DNA of 41,132 bases from Patescibacteria group bacterium (GTDB lineage Bacteria; Patescibacteriota; Minisyncoccia; UBA6257; Brennerbacteraceae). Below the pieces are notes generated by a model. That model had not been told where the DNA came from. It made no database searches and saw only the letters and a program-made list of their open reading frames with translations. The stretch is taken from assembly GCA_040753135.1 (NCBI GenBank), contig JBFMGR010000002.1, forward strand, positions 1-41,132, read 5' to 3'. The position numbers and the translations under genes were made by a program. This document shows, one piece after another, positions 10,029-18,574 of the stretch (position 1 is the stretch's first letter; each line of letters begins with the position of its first letter).

Positions 10029-11117
10029 ATGAGAAGAATGATTAGAAAAGCGATTTACTTCTTAAAAAACTATTTTTTGCCCACTCAAGCAAACAATAAT
10101 TTTCCTTATGCCTTAAGGATAGAGAATCTATCTTTAGTTATTTTGCTTGCTTTAATTATTAAATCCTTGTCTTTTGCTTCTTGGCTGGTTTTGCCCAAAC
10201 TGCCGTTTTTTGCTGATATTAGCTCTGGTTTGATTGTCCAGCTGACCAATGAGCAAAGGCAACTGGCTGGTTTATCGCCGGTTAGCCAGAGTCCAGTTTT
10301 GTCTCAAGTTGCCCAAGACAAAGCTCAAGATATGGTTAGCAAAGGGTATTTTAGCCATAACTCTCCTGATGGCTTGTCTCCTTGGCATTGGTTTGCGGAA
10401 AACAATTATTCTTACCAGTACGCCGGTGAAAATCTGGCCATTGATTTTTTTGAATCTAAAGACGTTGTTGATGCTTGGATGAATTCGCCGACTCATCGGT
10501 TTAATTTGCTCAATCAAAATTATCAGGAGATCGGCGTGGCAGTCGTTTCCGGCCAGATTCAAGAACACCAAACCACTTTAGTGGTTCAGGTTTTCGGCAC
10601 GCCCAAAACAAAACTCTCTCAAGCCAAAGTTTTAATCAGTCCAAGCCCGATAGTTTCTCCAGAGCTAACGCCGTCGCCAACCGTCCAGCCTTTAGCGGTT
10701 CAGTCTCCAGTCAGTTTTTCGCCAACACCGATTATTGCCGGCGAGGAAACCCAAGCAGTTGCCAGCCCCGAGCCGGAAATTTCTTTAATGCCAAGTCCGT
10801 CTTTAGAAATAACCCCAACTTTATCTCCGGAGGTTTCCGCTGAACCGATTTTTGCCGGCTTGACCAAAGATTCAAATTTGCCCCAAACCCCGCAATTAAC
10901 CCAAGATTTGTTGGGTTTGGCAATTAATCCGAATCCGATTCTATTCAGCTTGGCCGGTTATCTTGGTTTGGTTTTAGCAATGGGCATGTTTTCAAAAATC
11001 TATACTCCGTATCCCAAAGCGATTATTGGCGCGGCTTTAGCCATAGTCATTGTTGTGGCGATTGCTTATCTGCCCGGCGCTGAACAAACGTTTTATCTGA
11101 CTGCAAAAATTTTATGA
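10029..11117 (+). CDS. Secreted CAP/SCP-domain protein with C-terminal membrane segments
   Basis: An extracytoplasmic CAP-superfamily protein (362 aa). A membrane segment spans about residues 34-55. The CAP domain (about 65-190) starts LTNEQRQLAGLSPVSQSPVL and has the cavity residues in GYFSHNSPDG, AGENLA and WMNSPTHRFNLL. A Ser/Pro/Thr-rich linker follows (about 200-275), then LPQTP at 284-288 and two hydrophobic segments (about 298-355). LPQTP before a membrane segment resembles a sortase sorting motif. The next gene is a sortase that overlaps this one by 4 bp, so the pair is probably one functional unit at the cell surface. CAP proteins have varied or unknown roles. The start was set by the -10 box and the Arg/Lys-rich MRRMIRKAIYF end. 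Confidence 0.85.
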   Translation: MRRMIRKAIYFLKNYFLPTQANNNFPYALRIENLSLVILLALIIKSLSFASWLVLPKLPFFADISSGLIVQLTNEQRQLAGLSPVSQSPVLSQVAQDKAQDMVSKGYFSHNSPDGLSPWHWFAENNYSYQYAGENLAIDFFESKDVVDAWMNSPTHRFNLLNQNYQEIGVAVVSGQIQEHQTTLVVQVFGTPKTKLSQAKVLISPSPIVSPELTPSPTVQPLAVQSPVSFSPTPIIAGEETQAVASPEPEISLMPSPSLEITPTLSPEVSAEPIFAGLTKDSNLPQTPQLTQDLLGLAINPNPILFSLAGYLGLVLAMGMFSKIYTPYPKAIIGAALAIVIVVAIAYLPGAEQTFYLTAKIL

Positions 11118-11770
11118 ATTCAGGGATGAAAGTTTTCAGCCGTTTTGATTTAATTTTATTTTTTAAGTATTTTTTTGGCTATCTGGTTCTGTTTCTGCCA
11201 ATAGTAATTTTTATCTTTAATGGCCGGGCGCTGTTAGCGCAGGCTAATTGGTCTTTAAAACAAACGCTGATTTTCCAAACCCCCAACAGTCAAGAGGTTA
11301 GCCCTGATACTTTTAATCAAGTTTCCGCTTCAGGAACCGAGAGTTTTGTTTTTATTCCGAAAATCAATGTTAAAGCTGAAATTGTCTTTCCCGACACCAC
11401 TGATAATAAAGAGCTTTTGTCTTGGCTGGAGAAGGGTGTGATTCATTATCCGGATTCTGCCGGGTTTGGCGAAAAAGGAGTCGGAATTTTATTGGGGCAC
11501 AGTTCGGCCTATCCTTGGTATCGAGGCGATTATGGTTCGGTTTTTGCTTTACTGGAGAAATTAGAGCCCGGCGACGAGGTGGTTGTTGTTTCTCAAGGCA
11601 AAAAATATCTTTATCGCGTTTCCGGTTCAAAAGTGGTTGTGCCGAAAGATTTTCGGGTTGAGAATCCGGATAATGGTTCGCATCTTTGGCTGATGTCTTG
11701 CTGGCCGGTCCGGACTAATAAATTAAGGATTGTTGTTGCCACAGATCTTGTCAAAACCGAATCAATTTAA
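11114..11770 (+). CDS. Sortase
   Basis: A membrane-bound transpeptidase that joins surface proteins by cutting at LPxTG-like motifs. A signal-anchor lies at about residues 16-37. The catalytic His is in LLGHSSAYPW, the Cys in LWLMSCWP and the Arg in TNKLRIVV, the usual sortase order. At 218 residues it fits class D/E-like enzymes. The ATG overlaps the CAP gene stop (ATGA), so its translation is coupled. The likely substrate is the upstream CAP protein with LPQTP; this pairing is inference from adjacency. Confidence 0.9.
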   Translation: MNSGMKVFSRFDLILFFKYFFGYLVLFLPIVIFIFNGRALLAQANWSLKQTLIFQTPNSQEVSPDTFNQVSASGTESFVFIPKINVKAEIVFPDTTDNKELLSWLEKGVIHYPDSAGFGEKGVGILLGHSSAYPWYRGDYGSVFALLEKLEPGDEVVVVSQGKKYLYRVSGSKVVVPKDFRVENPDNGSHLWLMSCWPVRTNKLRIVVATDLVKTESI

Positions 11771-11845
11771 CTTACAAAAAGCGGCACAAATACACTAATT
11801 CGCCCGAATGATACAAATCAAACCGCATTACTTCATTGCCACTGC

Positions 11846-11946
11846 CCTGTCCTACTAATTTACTAATCAGTACCAATAATACTAATAAGATTGATTAGTA
11901 TGGTTCTATTAGAGATTGTCTCGCTTCGCGAGATTCTGGTATAGCC
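11846..11946 (-). repeat. Palindromic repeat F3, copy 1 (inverted)
   Basis: On the minus strand this reads AGAATCTCGCGAAGCGAGAC, then CTAATAGAACCATACTAATC, TTATTAGTATTATTGGTACT and GATTAGTAAATTAGTAGG. Copy 3 at 14211-14328 matches it closely in the opposite orientation, and copy 2 lies at 12508-12585. Each can fold on itself because TACTAAT and ATTAGTA recur. The rest of 11771-12045 has no gene. Confidence 0.65.
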
Positions 11947-12028
11947 AGAAAAATTGAAAATTAATTGGAAATTAGAAATTCAGTTCATTATTCGTTGATA
12001 ATCGTTTATCTGTTGAGAAAAAAATTGC

Positions 12029-12034
12029 TATAAT
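12029..12034 (+). promoter_or_regulatory. Extended -10 promoter for the PilX-like gene
   Basis: TGCTATAAT (extended -10) ends 11 nt before ATG 12046, leaving a leader of about 4 nt and no Shine-Dalgarno. Confidence 0.6.
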
Positions 12035-12045
12035 ATTTTATTATT

Positions 12046-12447
12046 ATGTCTTTTAAAGGTTTTTCTGCCATCTCTCTGATCTTGGGCATTAGCTTAATTG
12101 TCGTGGTTTTGTCTTTGGGAATGGGTTTGTTAAGCTATTTTGAAAATGCGGCCAGTTTTTCCCGGCTAAAAGGCCAGGAAGCTTTTTGGGTGGCTGAATC
12201 AGGAGTTTATGACGCGCTTTATCGTTTGTCCATAAATAAAGATTTTACTTCAGCTGGTTATCAATTGGCAGTCGGCAATGGCCAGGCAACTGTAGTCGTT
12301 GAAAAAGACAATCCCCGGGCCGGATTTAATCTGATTACTTCAACCGGAATTGTTGGCAATGCCAGAAAAAAAGTCCAAGCCCAAGTGGTTCGGGATGACA
12401 TTACCGGCAAGATTACGCTTTTTTCCTGGCAGGAAATTGCCCTGTAG
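12046..12447 (+). CDS. PilX-like minor pilus assembly protein
   Basis: A membrane protein of 133 residues with one N-terminal hydrophobic segment (GFSAISLILGISLIVVVLSL) and the PilX-family mark EAFWVAESGVYDALYRL just after it. PilX proteins help type IV pilus assembly as minor pilin-like parts. There is no canonical prepilin G-FxxxE site: GFSAISLI follows Lys4, but position +5 is not Glu. The remaining 85 residues look beta-rich. It is followed by repeat F3 copy 2 and then the PilM-PilN fusion, which supports a pilus role. Confidence 0.7.
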   Translation: MSFKGFSAISLILGISLIVVVLSLGMGLLSYFENAASFSRLKGQEAFWVAESGVYDALYRLSINKDFTSAGYQLAVGNGQATVVVEKDNPRAGFNLITSTGIVGNARKKVQAQVVRDDITGKITLFSWQEIAL

Positions 12448-12507
12448 TAGATTTTGACGGTTGCGTTAAGCGTAGAGACTGTTAAGTTGCTGATTATCAA
12501 TAACTCC

Positions 12508-12585
12508 TGCTAATTTACGAATTATTGCTAATATCTACCAATCACTCTTATTAGTATTATTAATACTGATTAGTAAATTGGTAGG
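12508..12585 (+). repeat. Palindromic repeat F3, copy 2
   Basis: Starts CTGCTAATTTACGAATTATT and ends ACTGATTAGTAAATTGGTAG. It matches copy 3 at about 14250-14328 apart from scattered changes and lies between the PilX-like gene and the PilMN gene. Confidence 0.65.
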
Positions 12586-12603
12586 CGCAGCAATGAAATA
12601 TGT

Positions 12604-12609
12604 TATACT
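12604..12609 (+). promoter_or_regulatory. -10 box TATACT for the PilMN gene
   Basis: TATACT in TTATACTTTTATT context, 20 nt before ATG 12630. No strong -35 was identified. Confidence 0.4.
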
Positions 12610-12629
12610 TTTATTTAATTATTTGATTT

Positions 12630-14165
12630 ATGCCAGTCAATCATTTTTGGTTTAAAAAATTTTTTCAGAAACTGGTGCCTGAAGAAGAGTTTGCCGCTCT
12701 AGAGGTTAGCGAAAAAGCAGTTCGGTACATTTTGTTTTCTAAGTTTGATTTAGCGCCAAAACTGTTTGGCGAGGTTAAACTTGAACCCGGAGTAATTGAG
12801 AAGGGCGAGTTGAAAAACAAAGCCAGTTTAATCAAAGCCCTGAATGAGTTGAAAAGACAAGCCAAATGTGATACTGCTGGCCTAAAATGCTCGCCAGTAG
12901 TTATCTCTCTTTGTTCAGCTAATTTTTTCTTTAATGTTTTAGAATTGCCGGAAATTCCTGAAGCTTCTTATGAAGAGGCAGTTAAGCTGAACTCTGCCCA
13001 GGTTTCGCCAATTAATTTAGACGAAGCTTATTTTGACTGGCAGAATCTGGGTGTTAATTTAAAAACCCTTCAGCGGGAGTTTTTAATTGGCGTTGCCAGT
13101 CGGCCGAAAATTGACGCTTATTTGGAAGTTTTTAATCAGGTCGGGTTTCAGCCCTTGGCTTTAGAATCAAGGTCTTTGAGTTTGCTCCGCAACTTTAATT
13201 ATTTTTCCCGGACAATTGAGAAAAACATCACCTTGCTTTTGGTTGATATCGGTGAAGACGGAATCAGTTTTTTAGTCAGTAAAAGCGGCAAATTATTTTT
13301 TGACCTTTATTTGTTTTGGAGCCAGATACCAGAAGCAAGCGATGGGAAGATTACCCGCCAAGATTTAGAAGCGGTTTTGGGCCGGGAAGTTGCCCGGATT
13401 CTTGAATATTTTTCTTCTCACAGCCAAGAGCAGGTGATTAATTTTTCTTTGTTTTCGCCGATTTTGAAAAAAGAGTTAATTAATTACCTGGCGCAAAAAT
13501 TTGATTTAAGGGAGATTCCGATTGCCTTGCCAGCAGCAGTTCAGAATCAAGCCCCAGATCTTTATGCCGGTTTGATTGGCGCGGGTTTGCGCGGCAGTTT
13601 AATTCCCCGGAGTCTAGATGACATTGTCAGCTTTTTGCCTGAAGGCACGGAAAAGCTTTATCAAGAAAGCCAGCTGTCTTTTTTTGTTTCTCTTTGGGCC
13701 AAGATCAGCGCCGCGGTCTTAGCCGGCTTGGGATTGATTTTTTTGTCCGCGCTTTTATTGGTTAATAACGAGAAAAAACAAACCCAAGCCCAGCTTGATT
13801 CTCTTATTGCTTTACCGGAGACAGCCGAGATCTCGGCTCTGAATCAGCAAGCCGAAGAGTTCAATCGGTTTGTTGCCCAGATTGAAACAATCGAGAAACC
13901 AGCTAAAAACTGGTCTGGAGTTTTGTCGGCTTTAACCCGAACCGCCCAAGAGCTTGGTATTTCTATCGCTCGAGTTTCTTTTTCTGAAACCAGTTTGGAG
14001 TTTCGTCTACGCGCTTCAGCGCCAAACCAGCAAACCGCCTTGGCTTTTCCTGAAAAAATCAAGCAGTTTGATAATCTTTTTGCCGACGCCGAGATTCCTT
14101 TGTCTTCTTTTTCTCAAACCCCCCAGGGCGTAGAATTTGAGGCGATTATTAAACTTAAAAACTAA
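12630..14165 (+). CDS. PilM-PilN fusion, type IV pilus inner-membrane platform
   Basis: Residues 1-335 are PilM-like, an actin-fold protein that forms a cytoplasmic ring: FAALEVSEKAVRYILF, then VVISLCSANFFFNVLELPEI, and NITLLLVDIGEDGISFLV for the phosphate-binding strand. Residues about 350-511 are PilN-like, with a membrane segment (FFVSLWAKISAAVLAGLGLI) and a periplasmic coiled/ferredoxin-like domain ending FEAIIKLKN. In most bacteria pilM and pilN are separate neighbouring genes, and PilM binds the PilN N-terminus. Here the two are joined in one 511-residue chain. No pilO or pilQ is seen nearby; the secretin is not expected if the cell has no outer membrane. Confidence 0.85.
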   Translation: MPVNHFWFKKFFQKLVPEEEFAALEVSEKAVRYILFSKFDLAPKLFGEVKLEPGVIEKGELKNKASLIKALNELKRQAKCDTAGLKCSPVVISLCSANFFFNVLELPEIPEASYEEAVKLNSAQVSPINLDEAYFDWQNLGVNLKTLQREFLIGVASRPKIDAYLEVFNQVGFQPLALESRSLSLLRNFNYFSRTIEKNITLLLVDIGEDGISFLVSKSGKLFFDLYLFWSQIPEASDGKITRQDLEAVLGREVARILEYFSSHSQEQVINFSLFSPILKKELINYLAQKFDLREIPIALPAAVQNQAPDLYAGLIGAGLRGSLIPRSLDDIVSFLPEGTEKLYQESQLSFFVSLWAKISAAVLAGLGLIFLSALLLVNNEKKQTQAQLDSLIALPETAEISALNQQAEEFNRFVAQIETIEKPAKNWSGVLSALTRTAQELGISIARVSFSETSLEFRLRASAPNQQTALAFPEKIKQFDNLFADAEIPLSSFSQTPQGVEFEAIIKLKN

Positions 14166-14210
14166 ATTTTAGAAGCCAGATTTTAGAATATTTTGTAATT
14201 TCTCTATCTG

Positions 14211-14328
14211 CGCCAGATCTCGCCAAACGAGACAATTTCTAATAGAATCCTACTAATTTACCAATTATTACTAATATCTGCCAATCAATCTTATTAGTAT
14301 TATTGGTACTGATTAGTAGATTAGTAGG
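14211..14328 (+). repeat. Palindromic repeat F3, copy 3
   Basis: Begins GCCAGATCTCGCCAAACGAG, continues TCTAATAGAATCCTACTAAT and ends TACTGATTAGTAGATTAGTA. It is the inverted mate of copy 1 (11846-11946), so the two bracket the PilX-like and PilMN genes as a 2.3-kb inverted pair. Confidence 0.65.
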
Positions 14329-14349
14329 AGACAGCAATATAATCCACAC

Positions 14350-14377
14350 TTGACTCGGTTTAATTATTTTTTATAAT
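14350..14377 (+). promoter_or_regulatory. Promoter for the S-layer-like gene
   Basis: -35 TTGACT at 14350-14355, 16-nt spacer, -10 TATAAT at 14372-14377. The predicted start near 14384 is about 475 nt before the ATG at 14859. Confidence 0.6.
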
Positions 14378-14383
14378 ATAATC

Positions 14384-14858
14384 AGCTCTTTAAAGGAGGA
14401 TTTATTGTAACAATTCAGTTATTTTTCCGTCTTATTTAATAAGGAGGCAAAGGAGGATTTCAAGGAGACAGGTTGAGTGTTTTTTCATTTTGATTTTTAA
14501 TGTTGGAACAATCAGGTTTAAAAGATTAGGCAAATAAAAGCTTTCTGTTCGGTTAAGCAAGGAAAGTTTTTTCGGATTGTCTTTATTTTGTTTACGATTG
14601 ATTCTTGCCTTGCTCAACAGGACAGGGAGGAGGTCGACTCCGGTTCTGAATTCCGCTCGGAATTAATCCGGGCAAAAACAAGTTTTCCCGCGGGAGAACT
14701 TACCCGCCTGTTTGGTTAAACCAAACAGGAAAAGAAAGAGCTTATTAAGGTCGAAACTTAAGAGATTGATTTTTAAAGCGTCGATGCCCCAAACTTAAAT
14801 CTTTGGGAATAGATTAATCTCAAAGCTCTTAAAATTAAAAAAATTAACTAAACAGAAA
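14384..14858 (+). other. Long structured leader of the S-layer-like gene
   Basis: No ORF of note. It carries three strong GGAGG elements (AAAGGAGG at 14393-14400, then two in AAGGAGGCAAAGGAGG around 14441-14456) that are not placed before any usable start codon. Further on are folding elements: CCGGTTCTGAATTCCG with CGGAATTAATCCGG near 14640-14670, and an 11-bp hairpin CCTGTTTGGTT/AACCAAACAGG near 14706-14728. It resembles the stabilising 5' leaders of abundant S-layer mRNAs. A riboswitch is possible but I recognise no known class. Confidence 0.5.
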
Positions 14859-17800
14859 ATGGATAAATTCAAGAAATTTATTGCCGGCTCTTTAGTAGCG
14901 TTAATGGCAGTTTCTGCCGCTTCTCCAGCCGCAGCTGTCACTATTGAAGAGCTTTTGGCACAGATTGCCGCTTTGCAAGCCCAGTTGGTTGCGTTGCAGT
15001 CCCAGCAGGGTGGCGGATCATATGTTGGCGTTTTGACCAAAAATCTCAAGCAGGGGATGACTGATCCTGAAGTCAATATTCTTCAATCAGGATTGGCTAA
15101 GGATTCAGCTGTTTACCCGGAGGGTTTGGTCACTGGCTATTTTGGTCCTTTAACCAAAGCCGCAGTTATCCGCTTTCAAGAGAAGTATGCCAGCGAGGTT
15201 TTGGCCCCTTGGGGTTTGACTAATGGCACTGGTTTTGTTGGCTCAACCACCAGAGACAAGTTTAATGCTCTGTATGGTCAGGCCGCGCCAACTGTCAGCC
15301 CAACCCCGGGAGTTTCACCCGCTCCGGCTGATTCAGTTTCTGTGGCTTTGTCCCCAGACGCTCCGGCCGCCGGCACTTTAGTGGCTGACTCTACTTCTGG
15401 AGACGGCGCTCAAGCTTTGGCTTCAGTCGCCGCTTTCAGATTTACTGCTCCAGCCGCTGGTGCGGTTAAAGTTACTTCTTTGAAAGTTCAGCGGACCGGT
15501 GTTTCTGCTGATGCTGACGTCTCCAATATGTATCTTTATGTTGATGGCGCCAGAGTCGCTGAATCACCCTCAATCTCTTCCGGCTACTTTACCTTTACCA
15601 ATTCAGCCGGTTTGTTTGAGGTTCCTGCCGGATCTTATAAAGATGTCGTGGTTAAGATTGACTTGTCCAACGGCACTTCATCTGGCAAGACCTTTATCTT
15701 TGGCTTAGCTGCCGCAGATAGTGTGGTTGCTGGCGTTTCCACAGTGAGCGGTTCATTCCCGATCTATGGCAGCCAGATGACTACTGCCCAGATCAGCGAT
15801 TTGGGTAAAATGACTATCTCTTCAGCTTTGCCTTCTTCCAACACCACGGTTGATGCTGGTACCACCAACTACGAAGTCTTTAGGTTTTCTGCTTTGGCTT
15901 CTGATCAGCCCCAAAAAGTTTCCTACATGAAGTTTACTTTAGTGGGAACTGCTGATTATGACGCTTTGCAGAATATCGGCTTGTATGTTGACGGCACCCA
16001 GGTTGGTTCTTCTGTGGCAATGATGGGCACTGATAAAACAGTTGAGTTTGATCTCTCTTCAGCGCCATTGAGCTTTACTTCTGGTCAGACCAGAACCGTG
16101 GCTCTTCGGGCTGATGTGATCAAGGGCTCTGGCCGCAACTTTTACTTCCAGGTGGCCAAGTCATCTGATTTTGTTTCAATGGATACGACTTACAATGTCT
16201 ATCTGAAGACTAATCAGTCCAATGTTTGGTCATTGTTCAAAGCCGCAGGCACCACTTCAATTAACTCTGGTTCAATTGTGACCAACAAGGCATCAGATTC
16301 TCCAACCGGACCTTTGGCTCTTAACGCGACCAATATGAAGATCGCTAAGTTTGAGCTCAAAGCGGTTGGCGAGGATGTCAAAGTTTCCTCAATGTATGCC
16401 AAGGTTGTTGAATCAGTTAACAGCCATATCGTTTCCAACTTGAAGCTGTACATTGCTGGTTCCCAGTTTGGTTCAACTGTCGCCTCTCCGGCTGACAGCA
16501 CTGTCCAGACCTTTTCCGGCAACTACACCTTTAAAGCCGGTGAAACTGTGGTGGTTGAGATCTACGCTGACTTAACCGGCACTTTAGCTAATGGCGACTC
16601 AATTACTGCCACTTTGGAAGACAACGATGCCTCTAATGGTGTTCGTCAGTCAACCGGTGACTCAATTGATGTTCCATCAAGCGATGTTGGCGCTAATGCC
16701 ATCTCAATCAGCGCCGGCACTTTGTCAGCAGTTAAGAACTCATCAGTGGCGAACATCTCGACGGTTTTGAACGCCCAGGATGTGGTGATTGCTTCTTGGT
16801 TGATTACTGCTCCTTCTGACCAAGGAGTTAGAATCAACTCAATCACTGTTGATGACGGCCAGTCAAGCACCAATGGTTTGGGCTCTGCCTTTTCCAACTT
16901 GATGCTCTTCAATGGTTCAACCCAGTTGGGTCAGACCATTGCTTCGCCGTCAACCACTGGTGGTTCAGACAACACCTTTAATATCAGCACCACTTTTGAA
17001 GTTCCGGCTGGCCAATCCAAGCAGATTGACTTGAAAGCCGATGTTTTGTCTTCAGCTTCAACTTCAACTTGGAACGGCGAGTCAACTGATGCCGCCAGAA
17101 TTACCTCAATGGATGCGACTGGCTTAATCACTAACAGTGCAACAACCTACGGCTCCGGCAATGTTAGTGGCCAGTTGATTACTTTGAACAGCGGCGCCAC
17201 CTTGACGATTGCTAATGAGGCGTCACCAACCATGCCTGACTCAACTTATGTTGTTGCCGGCGACACCGAGCAGACTTTAGCTGCTTGGAGGTTCTCTGCT
17301 AACAACACCGAGTCAGTCAAGGTGACCCGAGTTAAGGTGTTTGAGTCCGGTGCTGATGACAAGCCGGGCAACTTCAAGAATGTCAAGTTGTATGTTGATG
17401 GCGTTCAGGCCGGCGCAACTGTGCCTGCTTTTACCACCAGCACCGCAACTTCTTCAACCAATGGTTGGACAATGGACTATGTCCTGTTTGAAGATAATGC
17501 CGGCTTGTTCACTGTTCCGCAGAATTCTTACAAAACCTTAGTGGTTAAAGCTGACGCGACTGATAAATCCAACGCCTCATTTGTTGATGACGGCGCCAAA
17601 CAGCGCTTCAGCTTGGAGATTACTGATGGAACGGCAACTGCCACCACCAATGTCTCAGCTAAAGGTTCAACTTCTAACCAGTACGTCACTTTGGAGTCTG
17701 GTTCTTCAGCCACGAACGAGCTTAATGGCAGCGCTATGACCTTTGCTCGCAGCCGGCCAGTGTTTGCTTATGTGGCTGCTTCTGGCACGACCTTGACTCC

Positions 17801-18245
17801 TGGCGTAATGGAGGTCTTCCGGTTCAGAATTACAGCTCATTCTAGCGATGATGTTAAGTTTATGAACACAACTGCATCATCCAATATTAGATTGACTGTT
17901 CTGGCTGGTAAGGCTGCCGCTACTGGGGACGTTGTTCTTTACGATGCTGGCACCAGCACTGCTTTGCAGACCGCGTCTGCTAACAGCTTGGCTACTAATG
18001 CCACGATTGACTTTAACAGCTTCTCTAGCACTGTTCCTGCCGGAACAACTAAAGAATACTATGTCACTGCTAACTTGAGTGTCTTCACCACTACTGGTGA
18101 TAGCTTCCAGGTTTCGCTCAAGAATGCGGCTGCGGATATGAGCTTTAATGACAACTCATCCACCAGCGCTGACATAGAAGAAGCTAACTACGTTGGCATT
18201 GGTTTGCCGATCAATGGCGGTGTCTTCACCAAGCCGGGCGCTTAA
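14859..18245 (+). CDS. S-layer-like secreted protein with peptidoglycan-binding domain
   Basis: An exported protein of 1128 residues. Signal peptide at 1-27 (GSLVALMAVSAASPAAAVT), a short helical repeat rich in Ala/Leu/Gln, then a PG_binding_1 domain (about 60-145; LKQGMTDPEVNILQSGLAKD, GYFGPLTKAAVIRFQEKYAS). After a Pro/Thr linker come about six beta-sandwich repeats of 150-160 residues. Each has a version of VKVTSLKVQRTG, a YLYVDGARV-type strand and a VPAGSYKDVVVKIDL-type end. The chain ends INGGVFTKPGA. Codon use is more C-rich and even than in neighbours, as in highly expressed genes, and the gene has its own promoter, long leader and terminator. I infer the main cell-surface layer protein, held to the wall by the peptidoglycan-binding domain. 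Confidence 0.8.
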   Translation: MDKFKKFIAGSLVALMAVSAASPAAAVTIEELLAQIAALQAQLVALQSQQGGGSYVGVLTKNLKQGMTDPEVNILQSGLAKDSAVYPEGLVTGYFGPLTKAAVIRFQEKYASEVLAPWGLTNGTGFVGSTTRDKFNALYGQAAPTVSPTPGVSPAPADSVSVALSPDAPAAGTLVADSTSGDGAQALASVAAFRFTAPAAGAVKVTSLKVQRTGVSADADVSNMYLYVDGARVAESPSISSGYFTFTNSAGLFEVPAGSYKDVVVKIDLSNGTSSGKTFIFGLAAADSVVAGVSTVSGSFPIYGSQMTTAQISDLGKMTISSALPSSNTTVDAGTTNYEVFRFSALASDQPQKVSYMKFTLVGTADYDALQNIGLYVDGTQVGSSVAMMGTDKTVEFDLSSAPLSFTSGQTRTVALRADVIKGSGRNFYFQVAKSSDFVSMDTTYNVYLKTNQSNVWSLFKAAGTTSINSGSIVTNKASDSPTGPLALNATNMKIAKFELKAVGEDVKVSSMYAKVVESVNSHIVSNLKLYIAGSQFGSTVASPADSTVQTFSGNYTFKAGETVVVEIYADLTGTLANGDSITATLEDNDASNGVRQSTGDSIDVPSSDVGANAISISAGTLSAVKNSSVANISTVLNAQDVVIASWLITAPSDQGVRINSITVDDGQSSTNGLGSAFSNLMLFNGSTQLGQTIASPSTTGGSDNTFNISTTFEVPAGQSKQIDLKADVLSSASTSTWNGESTDAARITSMDATGLITNSATTYGSGNVSGQLITLNSGATLTIANEASPTMPDSTYVVAGDTEQTLAAWRFSANNTESVKVTRVKVFESGADDKPGNFKNVKLYVDGVQAGATVPAFTTSTATSSTNGWTMDYVLFEDNAGLFTVPQNSYKTLVVKADATDKSNASFVDDGAKQRFSLEITDGTATATTNVSAKGSTSNQYVTLESGSSATNELNGSAMTFARSRPVFAYVAASGTTLTPGVMEVFRFRITAHSSDDVKFMNTTASSNIRLTVLAGKAAATGDVVLYDAGTSTALQTASANSLATNATIDFNSFSSTVPAGTTKEYYVTANLSVFTTTGDSFQVSLKNAAADMSFNDNSSTSADIEEANYVGIGLPINGGVFTKPGA

Positions 18246-18314
18246 TGGTTTTTCAGTAGCGCATAACTGACGCGGTTGGGTTTTGTTGAAAAAAACAAAA
18301 CGCCTGCCAACACC

Positions 18315-18339
18315 AAAAAGAGCCCTTCGGGCTCTTTTT
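18315..18339 (+). terminator. Rho-independent terminator of the S-layer-like gene
   Basis: An 11-bp stem (AAAAAGAGCCC / GGGCTCTTTTT) with a TTC loop and trailing T run. It is the cleanest terminator in the window. Confidence 0.92.
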
Positions 18340-18449
18340 GGGTTTATTTTTTATTTTAATTTAGCTTGAAAAAATTTTCTTGCCCCGATGATTTTACTCG
18401 AAATGAAAGGATAAAAAAGGGGAATAAAAATTAAAGAAATAAAAACAAC

Positions 18450-18491
18450 AACTGATTGCTATCTTGACGATCGTCAAGATAGCAATCAGTT
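18450..18491. repeat. Perfect 42-bp palindrome P2
   Basis: Left arm AACTGATTGCTATCTTGACG, then A|T at the centre and an exact complement on the right; centre between 18470 and 18471. The inner 36 bp are identical to P3 at 19223-19260. Together they flank the PaaX/Cas2-like gene. Confidence 0.95.
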
Positions 18492-18574
18492 TAAGACTCT
18501 TTTTCTAATTTTTAAGCATCAACACTTAAAGTATTGTTAATCTTTTCTGGGAATATTAAACTATTATTAGTGCA

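Larger units (their letters stand above)
18246..18574. other. Intergenic region with terminator and palindrome P2
   Basis: Holds the terminator of the S-layer-like gene (18315-18339), an AT-rich stretch, palindrome P2 (18450-18491), and an AT-rich segment (ATTAAACTATTATTAG) just before the PaaX-like gene that may contain its promoter. No other gene. Confidence 0.7.

Noticed and set aside
14432..15076. Minus-strand ORFs in the S-layer leader and signal-peptide region
   Set aside because: They are mirror frames of the leader and the S-layer-like gene. No promoter or ribosome site.
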